A stretch of DNA of 37,399 nt from Candidatus Kuenenia stuttgartensis (GCA_945865635.1 CAMBEP010000051.1:1-37399); one strand, 5' to 3'; positions 1-8,752 are shown, counted from the stretch's first letter. Numbers and translations are program-made. The notes: generated by a model not told the origin, from the letters alone.

Positions 1-90
1 GGGAAATCCTGAAAAACAAGGGCTCCAGATGGTGGGGGTCAGGGGGAAACTTTGCGCACAAAAAAGGTTTTCAAAGAAAACGGGCCCTGA

Positions 91-537
91 ATGCATAAAC
101 AATCGTTGATTTGTGCGAAATTCGAGTACTCATGAAATATTCGGGTTAAATCTCTGGGTTTCCCCTTCCTTACAGACAAGCAACTTAGGGAAAAGTCCAT
201 TACATGTGTAAAGTTTTCTAGGTTCTTTTCGCTAGAATCTGCAAATCTTGACAAGCATGATTTAAGCAACTCAATTTTTGACTGTGTAAATTTACAGAAT
301 GCTTCGTTTGTTGGTGCCAATCTTACCAATACTTCATTCAGAAATGCCGATATTAGAAGCGCTGACTTTACGGATGCCGACTTGAATGGAACGGATTTCA
401 CAGGTGCAGAATATCTTGGTGCGATATTCAAGAATTGCAGAAATGCTAATGACGTTACACCCTGTGAAGTACAAAATTACATCCTAAAAGAATTGAGAGT
501 CCAACCTAGATCAGCAGCCGATGCAAAGAAACCCTGA
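91..537 (+). pseudogene. pentapeptide-repeat protein remnant
   Basis: From 238 to 432 the + strand reads as 13 consecutive pentapeptides with Leu, Phe, Ile or Tyr at the centre, for example GANLT, NTSFR, SADFT, DADLN and GTDFT. This is the pattern of the right-handed quadrilateral beta-helix of pentapeptide-repeat proteins. The frame then runs about 35 residues to a TGA at 535-537. It is open from 136, but no ATG, GTG or TTG stands before the repeats. An ATG at 91 is in frame but meets a TGA at 133-135 after 14 codons. I therefore read it as a decayed or truncated gene. It could be alive if it starts at a rare codon or if the TGA is a sequence error. The opposite strand has an open frame here, which I take to be a shadow. 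Binding partner and role are unknown. Confidence 0.6.
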
Positions 538-548
538 GGGCCGTAACG

Positions 549-581
549 ACCAAGTCCAACGGCTAAACCGATGAACTTGGT
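549..581 (+). terminator. possible weak hairpin after the pentapeptide remnant
   Basis: The arms ACCAAGT (549-555) and ACTTGGT (575-581) are perfect complements around a 19-base loop. Only a weak T-rich stretch (atctttta) follows. It sits just after the remnant's stop codon. It may be a terminator or chance. Confidence 0.25.
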
Positions 582-640
582 TCGCATCTTTTACTAGATG
601 ATGGCGAGGGAACCTTTCAATGGGATTTCACTCCTCGATT

Positions 641-958
641 TCAAAACTCATCGTCATCCTCATCGCCATCGTCTTCAATCGGGTTGACCTCAATGGATGC
701 AAGTGCGCCCAGCATGTGGATTTCGCCATGAATCTCCACTGGAATTTCGTCGATTGTTGGGATATCTTCGTCTTCAACATCCTCACGCGAAGCCAACTCT
801 TCATGCTTGGTCAAGGCCAGTTCCAAGGCTTCTTCGAAGGCTTCAATTGTGATACCGAGCTTTTCGAGCATGTCGTGTTTTGGAGCGATTGAAATTTCCA
901 TCTCTTCAATCAAATCCAGATCATCGTCATAATCATGATTGTGTTCGTGTTCGCTCAT
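641..958 (-). CDS. small highly acidic protein, unknown function
   Basis: The product is 105 residues and extremely rich in Asp and Glu, with acidic tracts at both ends. The first ten residues carry four His/Asp-spaced positions (SEHEHNHDYD) that could bind a metal. The middle (about residues 28-55) predicts as amphipathic helix (LEKLGITIEAFEEALELAL). There is no signal peptide or membrane segment, so it should be cytoplasmic. A Shine-Dalgarno sequence AGGAA lies 7 bases before the ATG, which supports this start. It follows the gene at 1033-1860 on the same strand after about 75 bases and may share its transcript. I do not recognise the family. A + strand frame over the same bases has no features of a protein and is taken as a shadow. 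Confidence 0.6.
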   Translation of the reverse strand: MSEHEHNHDYDDDLDLIEEMEISIAPKHDMLEKLGITIEAFEEALELALTKHEELASREDVEDEDIPTIDEIPVEIHGEIHMLGALASIEVNPIEDDGDEDDDEF

Positions 959-1032
959 TCCGAATTTCCTATGTTTGCTAGGGAAGGGTTTGATTTCTTA
1001 CCGACTTGAGAACTTCTGTATGATGGTTGTCG

Positions 1033-1860
1033 CTAAACCTGTATCATGTTTTGTTCCCGAACTCGAATCGCCAGTTTTAAGGATTGAATGAACCGGTCAA
1101 GGCTGGCTTGAGTCATCGTCGAGGGGGCCCTAAGACGAATCTGCTTGCCTTGGTCTTCATCCCACAAAGTCAGATCAAGCCGAACTTCGTCATGCGACTT
1201 CGCTGATTTTAGAGTCGATCGTACAAGACCAAGATTTGTCTCAACCTCAGGCGGCTTCAAAACAACAGGCGAGATCGCCAATTGTGGTTTGGACAAAGCC
1301 GTTGCTCGAATTTCGCTCGCCGAAGCATGACCTGAGGGTTGATTGGCCTGAGCATCGAGGACTCTGGTCTCGTCAAGCAGTCCCGCATGCTGAATGGACG
1401 CATAAAACGACTCGGCAGCGGCCATCTTTGCAGATGCCGTAATCTGATGCTTGTGCATCAGCAAGTTACCTAAAATCTCTGGTTCTGGCAATCGCTTGCC
1501 TGCGTAGTGCTTCATCAATTCGGCAAACAACGGAGGCAATTGACAAGCCTGGCGTAGCAATTGCGGCACTTCTTCAGGATCAAATGGGTGAATAATTCGC
1601 AGAACAAGTTCAGTCAAAGTATAATTCTGATCGGCCAGATCTATCAGGCCGAATTGGCGGGCAGAGCTGAGTCTACCTGAAAATGTATTGGTTTTTACGT
1701 TTTTATAACCCATTGCTGTGGCGATTTGAGGTGCTGTCAAGCCATCGATACCCAGCCCATCGATTTGTCGACAGAATTCAACTGCGTCCGCCAGCGGAAC
1801 AGCCGGATACCGAGCACTCCGCTCTCGCTTGACTCCGGCGTTCTCGGTTGCGTCCGCCAT
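1033..1860 (-). CDS. predicted winged-helix-like protein, unknown function
   Basis: I chose the ATG at 1860 (275 residues) because GAGGTGAGAG stands directly before it; a GTG three codons upstream lies inside that ribosome-binding site. Residues of about 15-75 look like a helix-turn-helix or winged-helix unit: AVEFCRQIDGLGIDGLTAPQ, then a glycine-tyrosine turn, then a stretch ending in RQFGLIDLADQNYTLTEL. That is the usual helix, recognition helix and beta-wing layout, and it resembles the N-terminal part of DUF5343-like proteins. A helical middle (LLMHKHQITASAKMAAAESF) and a low-complexity linker follow. The end (DLTLWDEDQGKQIRLRAPSTMTQASLDRF) is beta-rich. A regulator or DNA-associated role is inference from fold only. 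There is no signal peptide. Confidence 0.65.
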   Translation of the reverse strand: MADATENAGVKRERSARYPAVPLADAVEFCRQIDGLGIDGLTAPQIATAMGYKNVKTNTFSGRLSSARQFGLIDLADQNYTLTELVLRIIHPFDPEEVPQLLRQACQLPPLFAELMKHYAGKRLPEPEILGNLLMHKHQITASAKMAAAESFYASIQHAGLLDETRVLDAQANQPSGHASASEIRATALSKPQLAISPVVLKPPEVETNLGLVRSTLKSAKSHDEVRLDLTLWDEDQGKQIRLRAPSTMTQASLDRFIQSLKLAIRVREQNMIQV

Positions 1861-2052
1861 CTCTCTCACCTCAATACTCTTGCAGAATAGGATTCATCGG
1901 GAATCGTCTAGCACCAGTTTTCGTATCTTAACGATTTGCCCAGATCGATGCGAGACCAAGCAACTTCGATTTCCCTATCAATCAATCGAGTCGCTTCACA
2001 AAATCGTCCTCTAAATATAAGGGTTAGAAATTTTTAAATCGCTTCAAATCGT

Positions 2053-3525
2053 TTATCGTGATTGATCATTCACCACTCCTGATAGGTAGGACCCACCAAA
2101 GACCCGACTTTTTTTCTTGATCTCAGTCGACCGGCGCTTTGCAATATTTTTCAGGAGGATTGGCTCGCCATCAAGACTCGTGATCAATAAATCGATCCTC
2201 CCATCCTCGTCAAAATCTGCTTTGATAAGTCCACGCCCCTGCATCATCAAATCTGAAGCTGGGAATATTTTACTTGATCGCTCTTGGTATTTTCCGTCCA
2301 ATCCTATGGTGAGCATGGAAGGCCTCATTTTCAAGGGGATTCCAAGTCGTTCTCGGCTTAATACATGCCCGTTGACCTGCACGATGTCCATTTGGCCATC
2401 GCTGTCAAAGTCGTCGCAAACGACACCAAACCCATTGTATTTCAAAGTCGCTTGCCTCAAGCCATTTTGTTTTGAAATGTCTTGAAATAAACCATCGCCC
2501 TGATTTTGAAATAGAACCGATCCCCTGTCATAAAAGTTTGTAACAATCAAATCTAGAGAGCCTCCATCTCTTTCCGCCACAGTCACTCCCATACTGGCCA
2601 AGGCCTGGCCACCGTCTGAGAATGCAACCCCCGATTCCAGTGCACGATCATGAAACGAACCGTCCTTGCTTTGAATATAAAGCTGATTTGCATTCCCATC
2701 AACTGCGATGAACAAATCAAGCCGGCCATCGCGATTGAAATCGCCAGCGATTGCCCCCAGGGACCTCCCAGAATTCTGGCTGAATCCAACATCTTTTGTC
2801 ACATCTTTGAAATGCCCTTTGCCATCTCCAAAATACAATCTGCTGGGAACCGCATCAAAATCTTCAGGTCCACAATAATCGCGTAGACCATCGGGTGCAG
2901 TACAGTAAGGCGATTTTTCTGAATCGTAATCGATATATCCGCCCACAAACAAATCCAAATGCTGATCGTGATTAAAATCTGCCCAAACGGCTGCAGTCGA
3001 CCATTTCAAAATATCGTTTCCCAGTTGCACCGAGACGTCTTCAAAATCCCAACCACCCTTGTTGCGATAGAGCTTCCAGCCTTTCCAGCCTGTTACAAAA
3101 AGATCAATTTTTCCATCTTCATCAAAATCGGCTGGCCATGCACCCATCGCATAGGCTGGCCCTGTGGCTTGAGCTTTGACTTCTTGAAACTTCATATGGC
3201 TAAGGTTTCGATACCACTGGCAAGGAGCGTCGATCTTAGTGACTGTTCTGTCAATCGGCCCGCCTTGGCAAAAGAAAAGGTCGAGTTTCTGATCCCCATC
3301 AAAGTCGGCCGCGGCCGCGCCTCCGCCCATAATTTCAGGCAAGTCGAATTTTCCGCGTGAACCATTCTCGAATCGAAAGCTAAGTTTTGTATCAAGATGT
3401 GTCATCAGTTGGAAGAGCGAATCCTCAGCCGAGCAGATGCCACAAAAAATAGACAAAAACGGGACTACCCGAATGAGCGATTTTGTCTTGAGTGCAATGC
3501 GTGAAGTTTTTTTAGTCTCGTCCAT
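2053..3525 (-). CDS. secreted FG-GAP/VCBS repeat protein (ASPIC/UnbV-like)
   Basis: The ATG at 3525 is preceded by AGGATAAG and gives 490 residues; the frame is open 12 codons further up. The N terminus has basic residues and then a hydrophobic stretch (VVPFLSIFCGICSAED), consistent with a signal peptide cut near residue 34. The mature part holds at least six Ca-binding FG-GAP loops of the form D-x-D/N-x-D-x-x-x-D: DFDGDQKLD, DFDEDGKID, DFNHDQHLD, DFNRDGRLD, DFDSDGQMD and DFDEDGRID. These repeats build an integrin-alpha-like seven-bladed propeller. Planctomycetes carry many such exported proteins, often with an ASPIC/UnbV domain, which I do not clearly see here. The ligand is unknown. It is divergent from the gene at 3679 across about 150 bases. 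Confidence 0.85.
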   Translation of the reverse strand: MDETKKTSRIALKTKSLIRVVPFLSIFCGICSAEDSLFQLMTHLDTKLSFRFENGSRGKFDLPEIMGGGAAAADFDGDQKLDLFFCQGGPIDRTVTKIDAPCQWYRNLSHMKFQEVKAQATGPAYAMGAWPADFDEDGKIDLFVTGWKGWKLYRNKGGWDFEDVSVQLGNDILKWSTAAVWADFNHDQHLDLFVGGYIDYDSEKSPYCTAPDGLRDYCGPEDFDAVPSRLYFGDGKGHFKDVTKDVGFSQNSGRSLGAIAGDFNRDGRLDLFIAVDGNANQLYIQSKDGSFHDRALESGVAFSDGGQALASMGVTVAERDGGSLDLIVTNFYDRGSVLFQNQGDGLFQDISKQNGLRQATLKYNGFGVVCDDFDSDGQMDIVQVNGHVLSRERLGIPLKMRPSMLTIGLDGKYQERSSKIFPASDLMMQGRGLIKADFDEDGRIDLLITSLDGEPILLKNIAKRRSTEIKKKSRVFGGSYLSGVVNDQSR

Positions 3526-3678
3526 ATGACTTATCCTATTGCATTTCTGGTTTAGGATCAACAGATCAATTCTTCATGAAGAATTCACCATGTTTTTATT
3601 GGACATTTCGGTTGTGTTCAGCAATACTGCAAGACTGTGCCGATTCTATCCCTATCCATAATTAAACAGGTCTGAGCG

Positions 3679-6264
3679 ATGCTTAAAGCTAATCTGATTC
3701 TCAAGGTAGCGATTGCCTGTGTTTTTGCAAACACAGTTTTGACTGGTCAGGAACCTGCTCCGCAGCCCGATCAACGCAAACCAACACCGGGTGCCTCATA
3801 TCCTGGTCCGAATGAAAACGGCTTCCTCTTGCCGAACGGCTGGACTATTTCACCGGCAGGTGTGCAAGTAGAACTGACCGACATGCCACTGAATATCATA
3901 CCACTTTCCGATGGACGTCATGTTTTGGTCGGAACGTCAGGATACAACGCCCACAAATTATCGTTAATTGACCTGCAAACGCAAAAAATTGCGGGGGACC
4001 TCACCGCTCGACAGAGCTGGTTTGGTCTCACCACAGATTCCAAGGCCAATAAAATCTGGTGGTCTGCCGGTGGTGCAGGAGGCCTTCTCGAGATTGTTCG
4101 CGATGGCACCACCCTAAAGCCATCCAAATTAAGACCAGAACCCGAAGAGAAAGCCAAGAGCAAAGGCAAAGGCAAACCATTTGCCAGCGGTGTAGTCTTC
4201 ATTGAAAAAAGTAATACGCTACTGGAACTTGACATCAACCAAGGCACTTTGACAGAAACCGCACTTTCAAAGCCCAACTCAAAGCGAACAGAAAAAGTGG
4301 CAGAACGGCCTTACGACATCGTCGTGGGCAATGATGGCAAATACTACTATGTCAGCGATTGGTCAGACCGTCAGGTTCATGTGATTGACTCTGGATCGTT
4401 GAAAGTTGTTCATCGAATCTCTGTCGGCGAGCACCCCAACCAAATGGTCTTGCACCCGAAAGACGGACGTCTTTTCGTTGCATGTGCTTCATCAAATGCG
4501 GTTTATGTAATCGATACGGTTCGCTGGGGTATCCCTGAGATCATCTCGACCTCACTTTTCCCACGTGCTCCGGAGGGTTCCACACCTGACGCCCTAGCCA
4601 TTTCACCAGATGGAGAAACGCTTTATGTTGCCAATGCGGACAACAACTGCGTGGCTGTGATCGATGTCGAAAAACCCGGTCGGTCCTTTGTTGAGGGCTT
4701 TATCCCCACCGGCTGGTACCCAAGTTCCGTTGCTGTGACACCCGATGGCAAGCGCTTACTTGTGGGTGTGGGTAAAGGCAATCAGAGCAAGCCAAATCCA
4801 GTTTCCCAAGCAAACACAAAGGCAATTCGAGATGCCGTCAAGGACTCGAAGCCAGTTGAAATGCCGATGGACTTGAAAAACGTGATCAGCCTTTACAAAT
4901 ATCCCTATATCGGTACAACACTTTCCGGTGCCTTGTCGATTGTGGAAATTCCGAAGGCAGAAAAACTTGCGGAATATACGAGCACAGTTTATCGCAATTG
5001 CCCTTATTCCGACCGCATGCTTCAGGCTGCCAATGCGCCAAAACGAAAAACAGCTATCCCAACCAAAGTTGGGGATAAGTCGCCAATTGAGCATGTGATT
5101 TACATCCTTAAAGAAAACCGAACCTACGACCAGGTTTTTGGCGACATCAAGCGTGGTAATGGCGATCCTTCACTGGTGCTTTTCGGCGAACAGGTCACCC
5201 CCAATCATCACAAGCTTGCTAACGACTTTGTTCTCCTCGACAACCTCTACTGCAATGGCCAGGTTTCAGCAGACGGGCATCCATGGAGCACTCAGGCCAT
5301 GCACACCGATTATATCGGTCGAAACTGGGCATTGACCTACTCTGGCCGGGCCGGTGTAGACGACGACGACGATAATGAGCTTTCCAAAACTCCTTCCGGA
5401 TTCATCTGGGATCTCTGTGCTCGTAAAGGTTTATCATATCGTAACTTCGGCGAATATGGCGCCCGGGTGAGCCAGCCAGATGGATCTACACGTATGGAAG
5501 GCCGCGCACCTGGCCTTATCGGTCACATGTCCCCACTTTATGGGATCAGCAAAGTCCCAGGCAAACGCACACGCGACACCGACAATGCCGATGTCTTTAT
5601 CGAAGAATTGAACGAATTCTGCGCCAAGGGCAACCTTCCCAACTTCATGATGCTGAGCTTGGGCGAAGACCACACCGACGGCACCCGCCCCGGAAGCTAT
5701 ACACCCCAAGCTTGTGTGGCCTCAAACGACCTTGCTCTGGGACGGATTGTGGAAGCTGTCACTAAGTCCAAATATTGGTCCAAAACGGCAATTTTTGTGA
5801 TCGAAGACGATGCCCAAAACGGCCCTGACCATGTGGATGCCCACCGCACAATCGGTTTGGTGATTAGCCCATACACGCGTCGAGGCCACCTCGACAGTAC
5901 CCAGTACAGTACTGTCAGTATGATGCGTACGATGGAACTGATCTTGGGCCTTCCGCCGCTATCGCAGTATGATGCGGCAGCGACACCGATGTATGAATCC
6001 TTTACGGATAAAGCCAACATGACATCTTATACGGCTGTTCCCAACCAAATCGATCTTAATGCCAAAAACACGGCGGCTTCTTATGGAGCAGCCCGTTCCG
6101 CCAAAATGGATTTCAGCGAGTACGACAAAATAGACGATTTTGAACTCAATGAAATTCTCTGGCGGGCAATCAAAGGTGTGGATGCTCCACTTCCGCCATC
6201 CGTTCGGCGTGCGATTGCATTCCGATCTGTAGAAGTGCCAAAAAGTCAGACAACCGCAAAATAA
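3679..6264 (+). CDS. secreted YncE-like beta-propeller / phosphoesterase fusion
   Basis: This 861-residue protein starts with a signal peptide (about residues 1-22, ending VLTG-QEP). Residues of about 45-430 form a beta-propeller with YVTN/YncE-type blades, for example RPYDIVVGNDGKYYYVSDW, HPNQMVLHPKDGRLFVACA and TPDALAISPDGETLYVANA. From about residue 471 (IEHVIYILKENRTYDQVFGD) it is a phosphoesterase of the family containing acid phosphatase AcpA and phospholipase C. ENRTYD and the later E709-D710-D711 and D717-H718 cluster are likely metal and catalytic residues. A run of five Asp (VDDDDDNE) sits near residue 560. The substrate is unknown; a phosphate ester or phospholipid is likely. The SD AGG is 8 bases before the ATG, and a strong terminator follows. 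It appears to be a single-gene unit. Confidence 0.9.
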   Translation: MLKANLILKVAIACVFANTVLTGQEPAPQPDQRKPTPGASYPGPNENGFLLPNGWTISPAGVQVELTDMPLNIIPLSDGRHVLVGTSGYNAHKLSLIDLQTQKIAGDLTARQSWFGLTTDSKANKIWWSAGGAGGLLEIVRDGTTLKPSKLRPEPEEKAKSKGKGKPFASGVVFIEKSNTLLELDINQGTLTETALSKPNSKRTEKVAERPYDIVVGNDGKYYYVSDWSDRQVHVIDSGSLKVVHRISVGEHPNQMVLHPKDGRLFVACASSNAVYVIDTVRWGIPEIISTSLFPRAPEGSTPDALAISPDGETLYVANADNNCVAVIDVEKPGRSFVEGFIPTGWYPSSVAVTPDGKRLLVGVGKGNQSKPNPVSQANTKAIRDAVKDSKPVEMPMDLKNVISLYKYPYIGTTLSGALSIVEIPKAEKLAEYTSTVYRNCPYSDRMLQAANAPKRKTAIPTKVGDKSPIEHVIYILKENRTYDQVFGDIKRGNGDPSLVLFGEQVTPNHHKLANDFVLLDNLYCNGQVSADGHPWSTQAMHTDYIGRNWALTYSGRAGVDDDDDNELSKTPSGFIWDLCARKGLSYRNFGEYGARVSQPDGSTRMEGRAPGLIGHMSPLYGISKVPGKRTRDTDNADVFIEELNEFCAKGNLPNFMMLSLGEDHTDGTRPGSYTPQACVASNDLALGRIVEAVTKSKYWSKTAIFVIEDDAQNGPDHVDAHRTIGLVISPYTRRGHLDSTQYSTVSMMRTMELILGLPPLSQYDAAATPMYESFTDKANMTSYTAVPNQIDLNAKNTAASYGAARSAKMDFSEYDKIDDFELNEILWRAIKGVDAPLPPSVRRAIAFRSVEVPKSQTTAK

Positions 6265-6295
6265 CTTTTGCAAAAGGTCCAAGTCTGGCAATGAT

Positions 6296-6332
6296 CGGCG
6301 CATTTTGATTGAAAATGCGCCGTATTTTGTTT
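6296..6332 (+). terminator. rho-independent terminator of the phosphoesterase gene
   Basis: A perfect 11-bp stem CGGCGCATTTT / AAAATGCGCCG (6296-6306 and 6312-6322) has a 5-base loop and is followed by the T-rich stretch tattttgttt. It begins 32 bases after the stop codon of the phosphoesterase. Confidence 0.85.
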
Positions 6333-6387
6333 ATAAGTAATAATAATCTCAGATATTACAAACCTGCTGTTGACCTGATATGATTCC

Positions 6388-6909
6388 ATGAAACCAAACT
6401 CTAAAAAGCCCATCATTATTGGCCTGTTAACGAGCTCTCTCTGCTGTAGTCATCCGCACGGAACTGTGGTTGAACTCAAGAATCATAATGCCACTAACGA
6501 TTTGCGAATGACTCGCCGGACAAAACTGGCTGAGGCCACCGATGAATTAAATCGTCTTGTCCAGGATCGATTTGAGATGATGCCCGCTGTAGCTCTCTAT
6601 AAGTGGCATTCAGGGAAGCCGATAGAAGATCTTGAACGTGAGCAGGTTCTCTTGGTGCAAGTGGCCGAACTGGCTGAATCTCAAGGTGCCTGCCCCGACG
6701 CAGCTAGCCTCTACTTCCAAGGTTTAATCGACCAATCAAAAATCATTCAAAGGAAACTTCACGAATCGTGGAAAATCTCTCCGCCAGATCACAAATCTGC
6801 CGATATTGACTTACTGCGTAAGGAGATTGACTCGCTGACACCCAGAATTTTGAGGGCGTGGATTCATCTTTTGGAAGTAGAATCTTCGGAAATCACTTTG
6901 ACCAACTAA
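6388..6909 (+). CDS. exported gamma-class (AroQ-type) chorismate mutase
   Basis: This 173-residue protein has an N-terminal hydrophobic export signal (residues 7-20, PIIIGLLTSSLCC) and then an all-helical AroQ fold. The key line RFEMMPAVALYKWHSGKPIE followed by DLEREQ matches chorismate mutase. R61, K72, D81, R84 and E85 have the same spacing as E. coli CM residues R28, K39, D48, R51 and E52. Q116 or Q121 can act as the Gln88 counterpart, and R153 or R156 as the late Arg typical of secreted enzymes. The length and the C-terminal extension fit the gamma class, which converts chorismate to prephenate outside the cytoplasm. The signal ends in Cys-Cys, but the lipobox is poor. No other aromatic pathway gene is adjacent. 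The SD is weak. Confidence 0.8.
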   Translation: MKPNSKKPIIIGLLTSSLCCSHPHGTVVELKNHNATNDLRMTRRTKLAEATDELNRLVQDRFEMMPAVALYKWHSGKPIEDLEREQVLLVQVAELAESQGACPDAASLYFQGLIDQSKIIQRKLHESWKISPPDHKSADIDLLRKEIDSLTPRILRAWIHLLEVESSEITLTN

Positions 6910-6940
6910 AAAGACCAGCACCTCATAAAAGGACTGGTCT
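6906..6940 (-). terminator. terminator of the Thr/Tyr-rich protein gene
   Basis: The arms AGACCAG (6912-6918) and CTGGTCT (6934-6940) pair around a 15-base loop. On the minus strand the stem is followed directly by TTTTTAG. It lies between two convergent genes and would stop the minus-strand one. Confidence 0.6.
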
Positions 6941-6989
6941 GAGATTCTCGAAAGATTCTAACCATCAAGGAGAGGAATACTATCGATTT

Positions 6990-7493
6990 TCAATAGACGA
7001 TTGTGCTAGTTGGGCGATAGCGACCGAACAAGCCTCGCGTGTAAATTGTTTGAACGTTGGATGGAACATAGACCGATGTTGGAACGATCGTTGTTGTAGT
7101 CGTTGGGATCACCGTAGTCGTTGTAGCCGTTGGGACGACTAAGGTTGTTGCCGATGTCGGAATAACAACTGTGTCCATGGAACGATATGAAGTCGTTGGA
7201 ACAACTCTGTATGTTGTTGAAGCATATCGATAAGTCGTTGTGGGAACGGCCGAATAGATTGTCGAAGTCGGAGCGACCGAATAGGTGGTCGTGGTCGGAG
7301 CAACCGAATAGGTAGTCGTGGTCGGAGCAACCGAATAGGTGGTCGTGGTCGGCATGATCACAGTGCTGGTCGGTATAGATTCGGTAACGTAAGTGGTTGT
7401 GGCAGGCACGGTATATATCACCTGAGCCTGAGCAGAACCGGCAACCAACACGAACAAGGCCAATGCCAGACCAGAATTAGCAATGCGTGACAT
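6990..7493 (-). CDS. secreted Thr/Tyr-rich repeat protein
   Basis: I start at the ATG at 7493 (167 residues), because MSRIANSGLALALFVLVAGS then AQAQV is a textbook signal peptide cut after AQA; the open frame extends further up without a sensible N terminus. The mature part is almost wholly Thr, Val, Pro, Tyr and Ser, with the nine-residue unit PTTTTYSVA repeated and related VIPT/VVPT units after it. The end (RGLFGRYRPTSTIVY) is basic and Tyr-rich. There is no Cys and no lipobox. It is probably an extended, surface-exposed or wall-associated chain; Thr may be glycosylated. This is inference. I do not recognise a named family. The DNA repeat beneath is listed separately. Confidence 0.7.
   Translation of the reverse strand: MSRIANSGLALALFVLVAGSAQAQVIYTVPATTTYVTESIPTSTVIMPTTTTYSVAPTTTTYSVAPTTTTYSVAPTSTIYSAVPTTTYRYASTTYRVVPTTSYRSMDTVVIPTSATTLVVPTATTTTVIPTTTTTIVPTSVYVPSNVQTIYTRGLFGRYRPTSTIVY
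7267..7347 (-). repeat. 27-bp tandem repeat, three near-identical units
   Basis: Units at 7267-7293, 7294-7320 and 7321-7347 differ from each other at only one or two positions, and a fourth begins and breaks off after 5 bases. Each unit encodes nine residues (PTTTTYSVA type), so copy changes keep the frame. The near-identity suggests recent expansion or active slippage. Confidence 0.9.
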
Positions 7494-7747
7494 TTTCAAT
7501 GGCTCTCTTTCAGTAGTTCGATTCCCTGGGCAAACCGGAATCAGATGTGCATCCATCGCTATAGTTTCCCGTATTCGCCAATACAATTACTATACGTACT
7601 TGTCAAGCAATTGTCACTGCAACTTTAAGAAATTTCCAGAAATATCTTACTTGATCGATTGGTGTGTTATGATTGCGAGGGTTCTTTTCAATAATTGATC
7701 CCCGCTAAACCAGACTGTTTCCTATTGCATAGGCAGGCAAGACCAAA

Positions 7748-8752
7748 ATGTCCATTTTCATCACGGGTGGTACAGGACTCGTCGGAAGCCATGTGGCAGA
7801 AGAGGCCGTCAAACGTGGACTTCATGTAAAAGCCCTTGCACGTCAAAGCTCTGACACGAAATTTCTTGAACACCTTGGAGTAGAAATCGTTAAAGGCGAT
7901 CTGGCCGATGCCCAATCGCTCGAACTTGGTGTCGCCAATTGTGAACTTGTCATCAATTGTGCCGCAAAAGTTGGTGACTGGGGAACTCTCGAGGAATTTC
8001 GCGCCTTAAATGTCGTAGCGCTCGAAAAACTGCTTGATGCCATGGTCGCTGCCAAAACGAAGCGATTTGTACACGTCTCAAGCCTTGGAGTCTATGAAGG
8101 CCGGGACCACTTCGGAACAGATGAAACCACTCCCCCAGCTATCAACTCGCTGGACGCCTACACTCGGTCAAAATGCGAAGCCGAAAATCTGGTCCTGAAA
8201 TATCACAAAGAAAAAAGTCTCCCTGCCGCCGTTGTTCGTCCTGGTTTTATCTATGGTGAACGGGATCGAACCGTTTTGCCAAAGATGCTTACCAACATGA
8301 AACGCGGAATTCTGAGTTACTTTGGAAGTGGTGATCAGGCATTGAATTGCGTCTATGTAAAAAATCTTGTTTCTGCAATTTTCCTCGCCTCTGAGAAACC
8401 AGAAGCCGTTGGTGAAGTCTTTAATATTACGGACGGAACGCGCATCTCCAAAAAAGATTTCATCGGAACCTCTGCCAAATTGGCAGGCCTGAAAGAGCCG
8501 ACCAGACACATTCCCCTGAAACTTGCTTGGGTACTTGCCCTTGTCGTTGAAAAAATTGCTCGGGCAAGAGGACGCAAAACGGCTCCCCTCATTAACAGGG
8601 CTCGTTACAAATTTCTTGGCTTGAATCTTGATTATTCCACGGAAAAGGCTCGCAAAGTCCTTGGCTACCAGCCGCCTTACACATGGCAGGAAGGGCTTAA
8701 GAGAGCAATTGCTGATGTGGCTCCAACCATTCTTAACCCACATAAGTCTTGA
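7748..8752 (+). CDS. NAD(P)-dependent epimerase/dehydratase (extended SDR)
   Basis: This is a full-length extended short-chain dehydrogenase (334 residues). The Rossmann motif G7-G8-T-G10-L-V-G13 opens the protein, D51 follows in the cofactor loop (VKGDLAD), NCAA occupies the usual NNAG position, and the catalytic pair is Y138-x3-K142 (AYTRSK) with the Ser in HVSSLGVYEG. The C-terminal half fits the 3-beta-hydroxysteroid dehydrogenase / nucleoside-sugar epimerase group, with a predicted hydrophobic helix (LAWVLALVVEKI). The substrate cannot be read from the sequence. The next gene begins about 75 bases later on the same strand, and the shared terminator suggests a two-gene unit. Confidence 0.85.
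   Translation: MSIFITGGTGLVGSHVAEEAVKRGLHVKALARQSSDTKFLEHLGVEIVKGDLADAQSLELGVANCELVINCAAKVGDWGTLEEFRALNVVALEKLLDAMVAAKTKRFVHVSSLGVYEGRDHFGTDETTPPAINSLDAYTRSKCEAENLVLKYHKEKSLPAAVVRPGFIYGERDRTVLPKMLTNMKRGILSYFGSGDQALNCVYVKNLVSAIFLASEKPEAVGEVFNITDGTRISKKDFIGTSAKLAGLKEPTRHIPLKLAWVLALVVEKIARARGRKTAPLINRARYKFLGLNLDYSTEKARKVLGYQPPYTWQEGLKRAIADVAPTILNPHKS

Noticed and set aside
39..431. 130-residue minus-strand frame over the pentapeptide remnant
   Set aside because: The + strand shows 13 regular pentapeptides, which chance would not give; antisense frames over such repeats are often open.
620..892. 90-residue + frame over the small acidic gene
   Set aside because: The minus gene has a good SD and a consistent acidic composition; the + frame has neither.
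7267..7347. Possible CRISPR-like repeats
   Set aside because: Units are contiguous with no spacers and keep the reading frame of a secreted protein.
8168..8743. 191-residue minus frame inside the SDR gene
   Set aside because: The + strand SDR motifs are complete; this frame is an antisense shadow.
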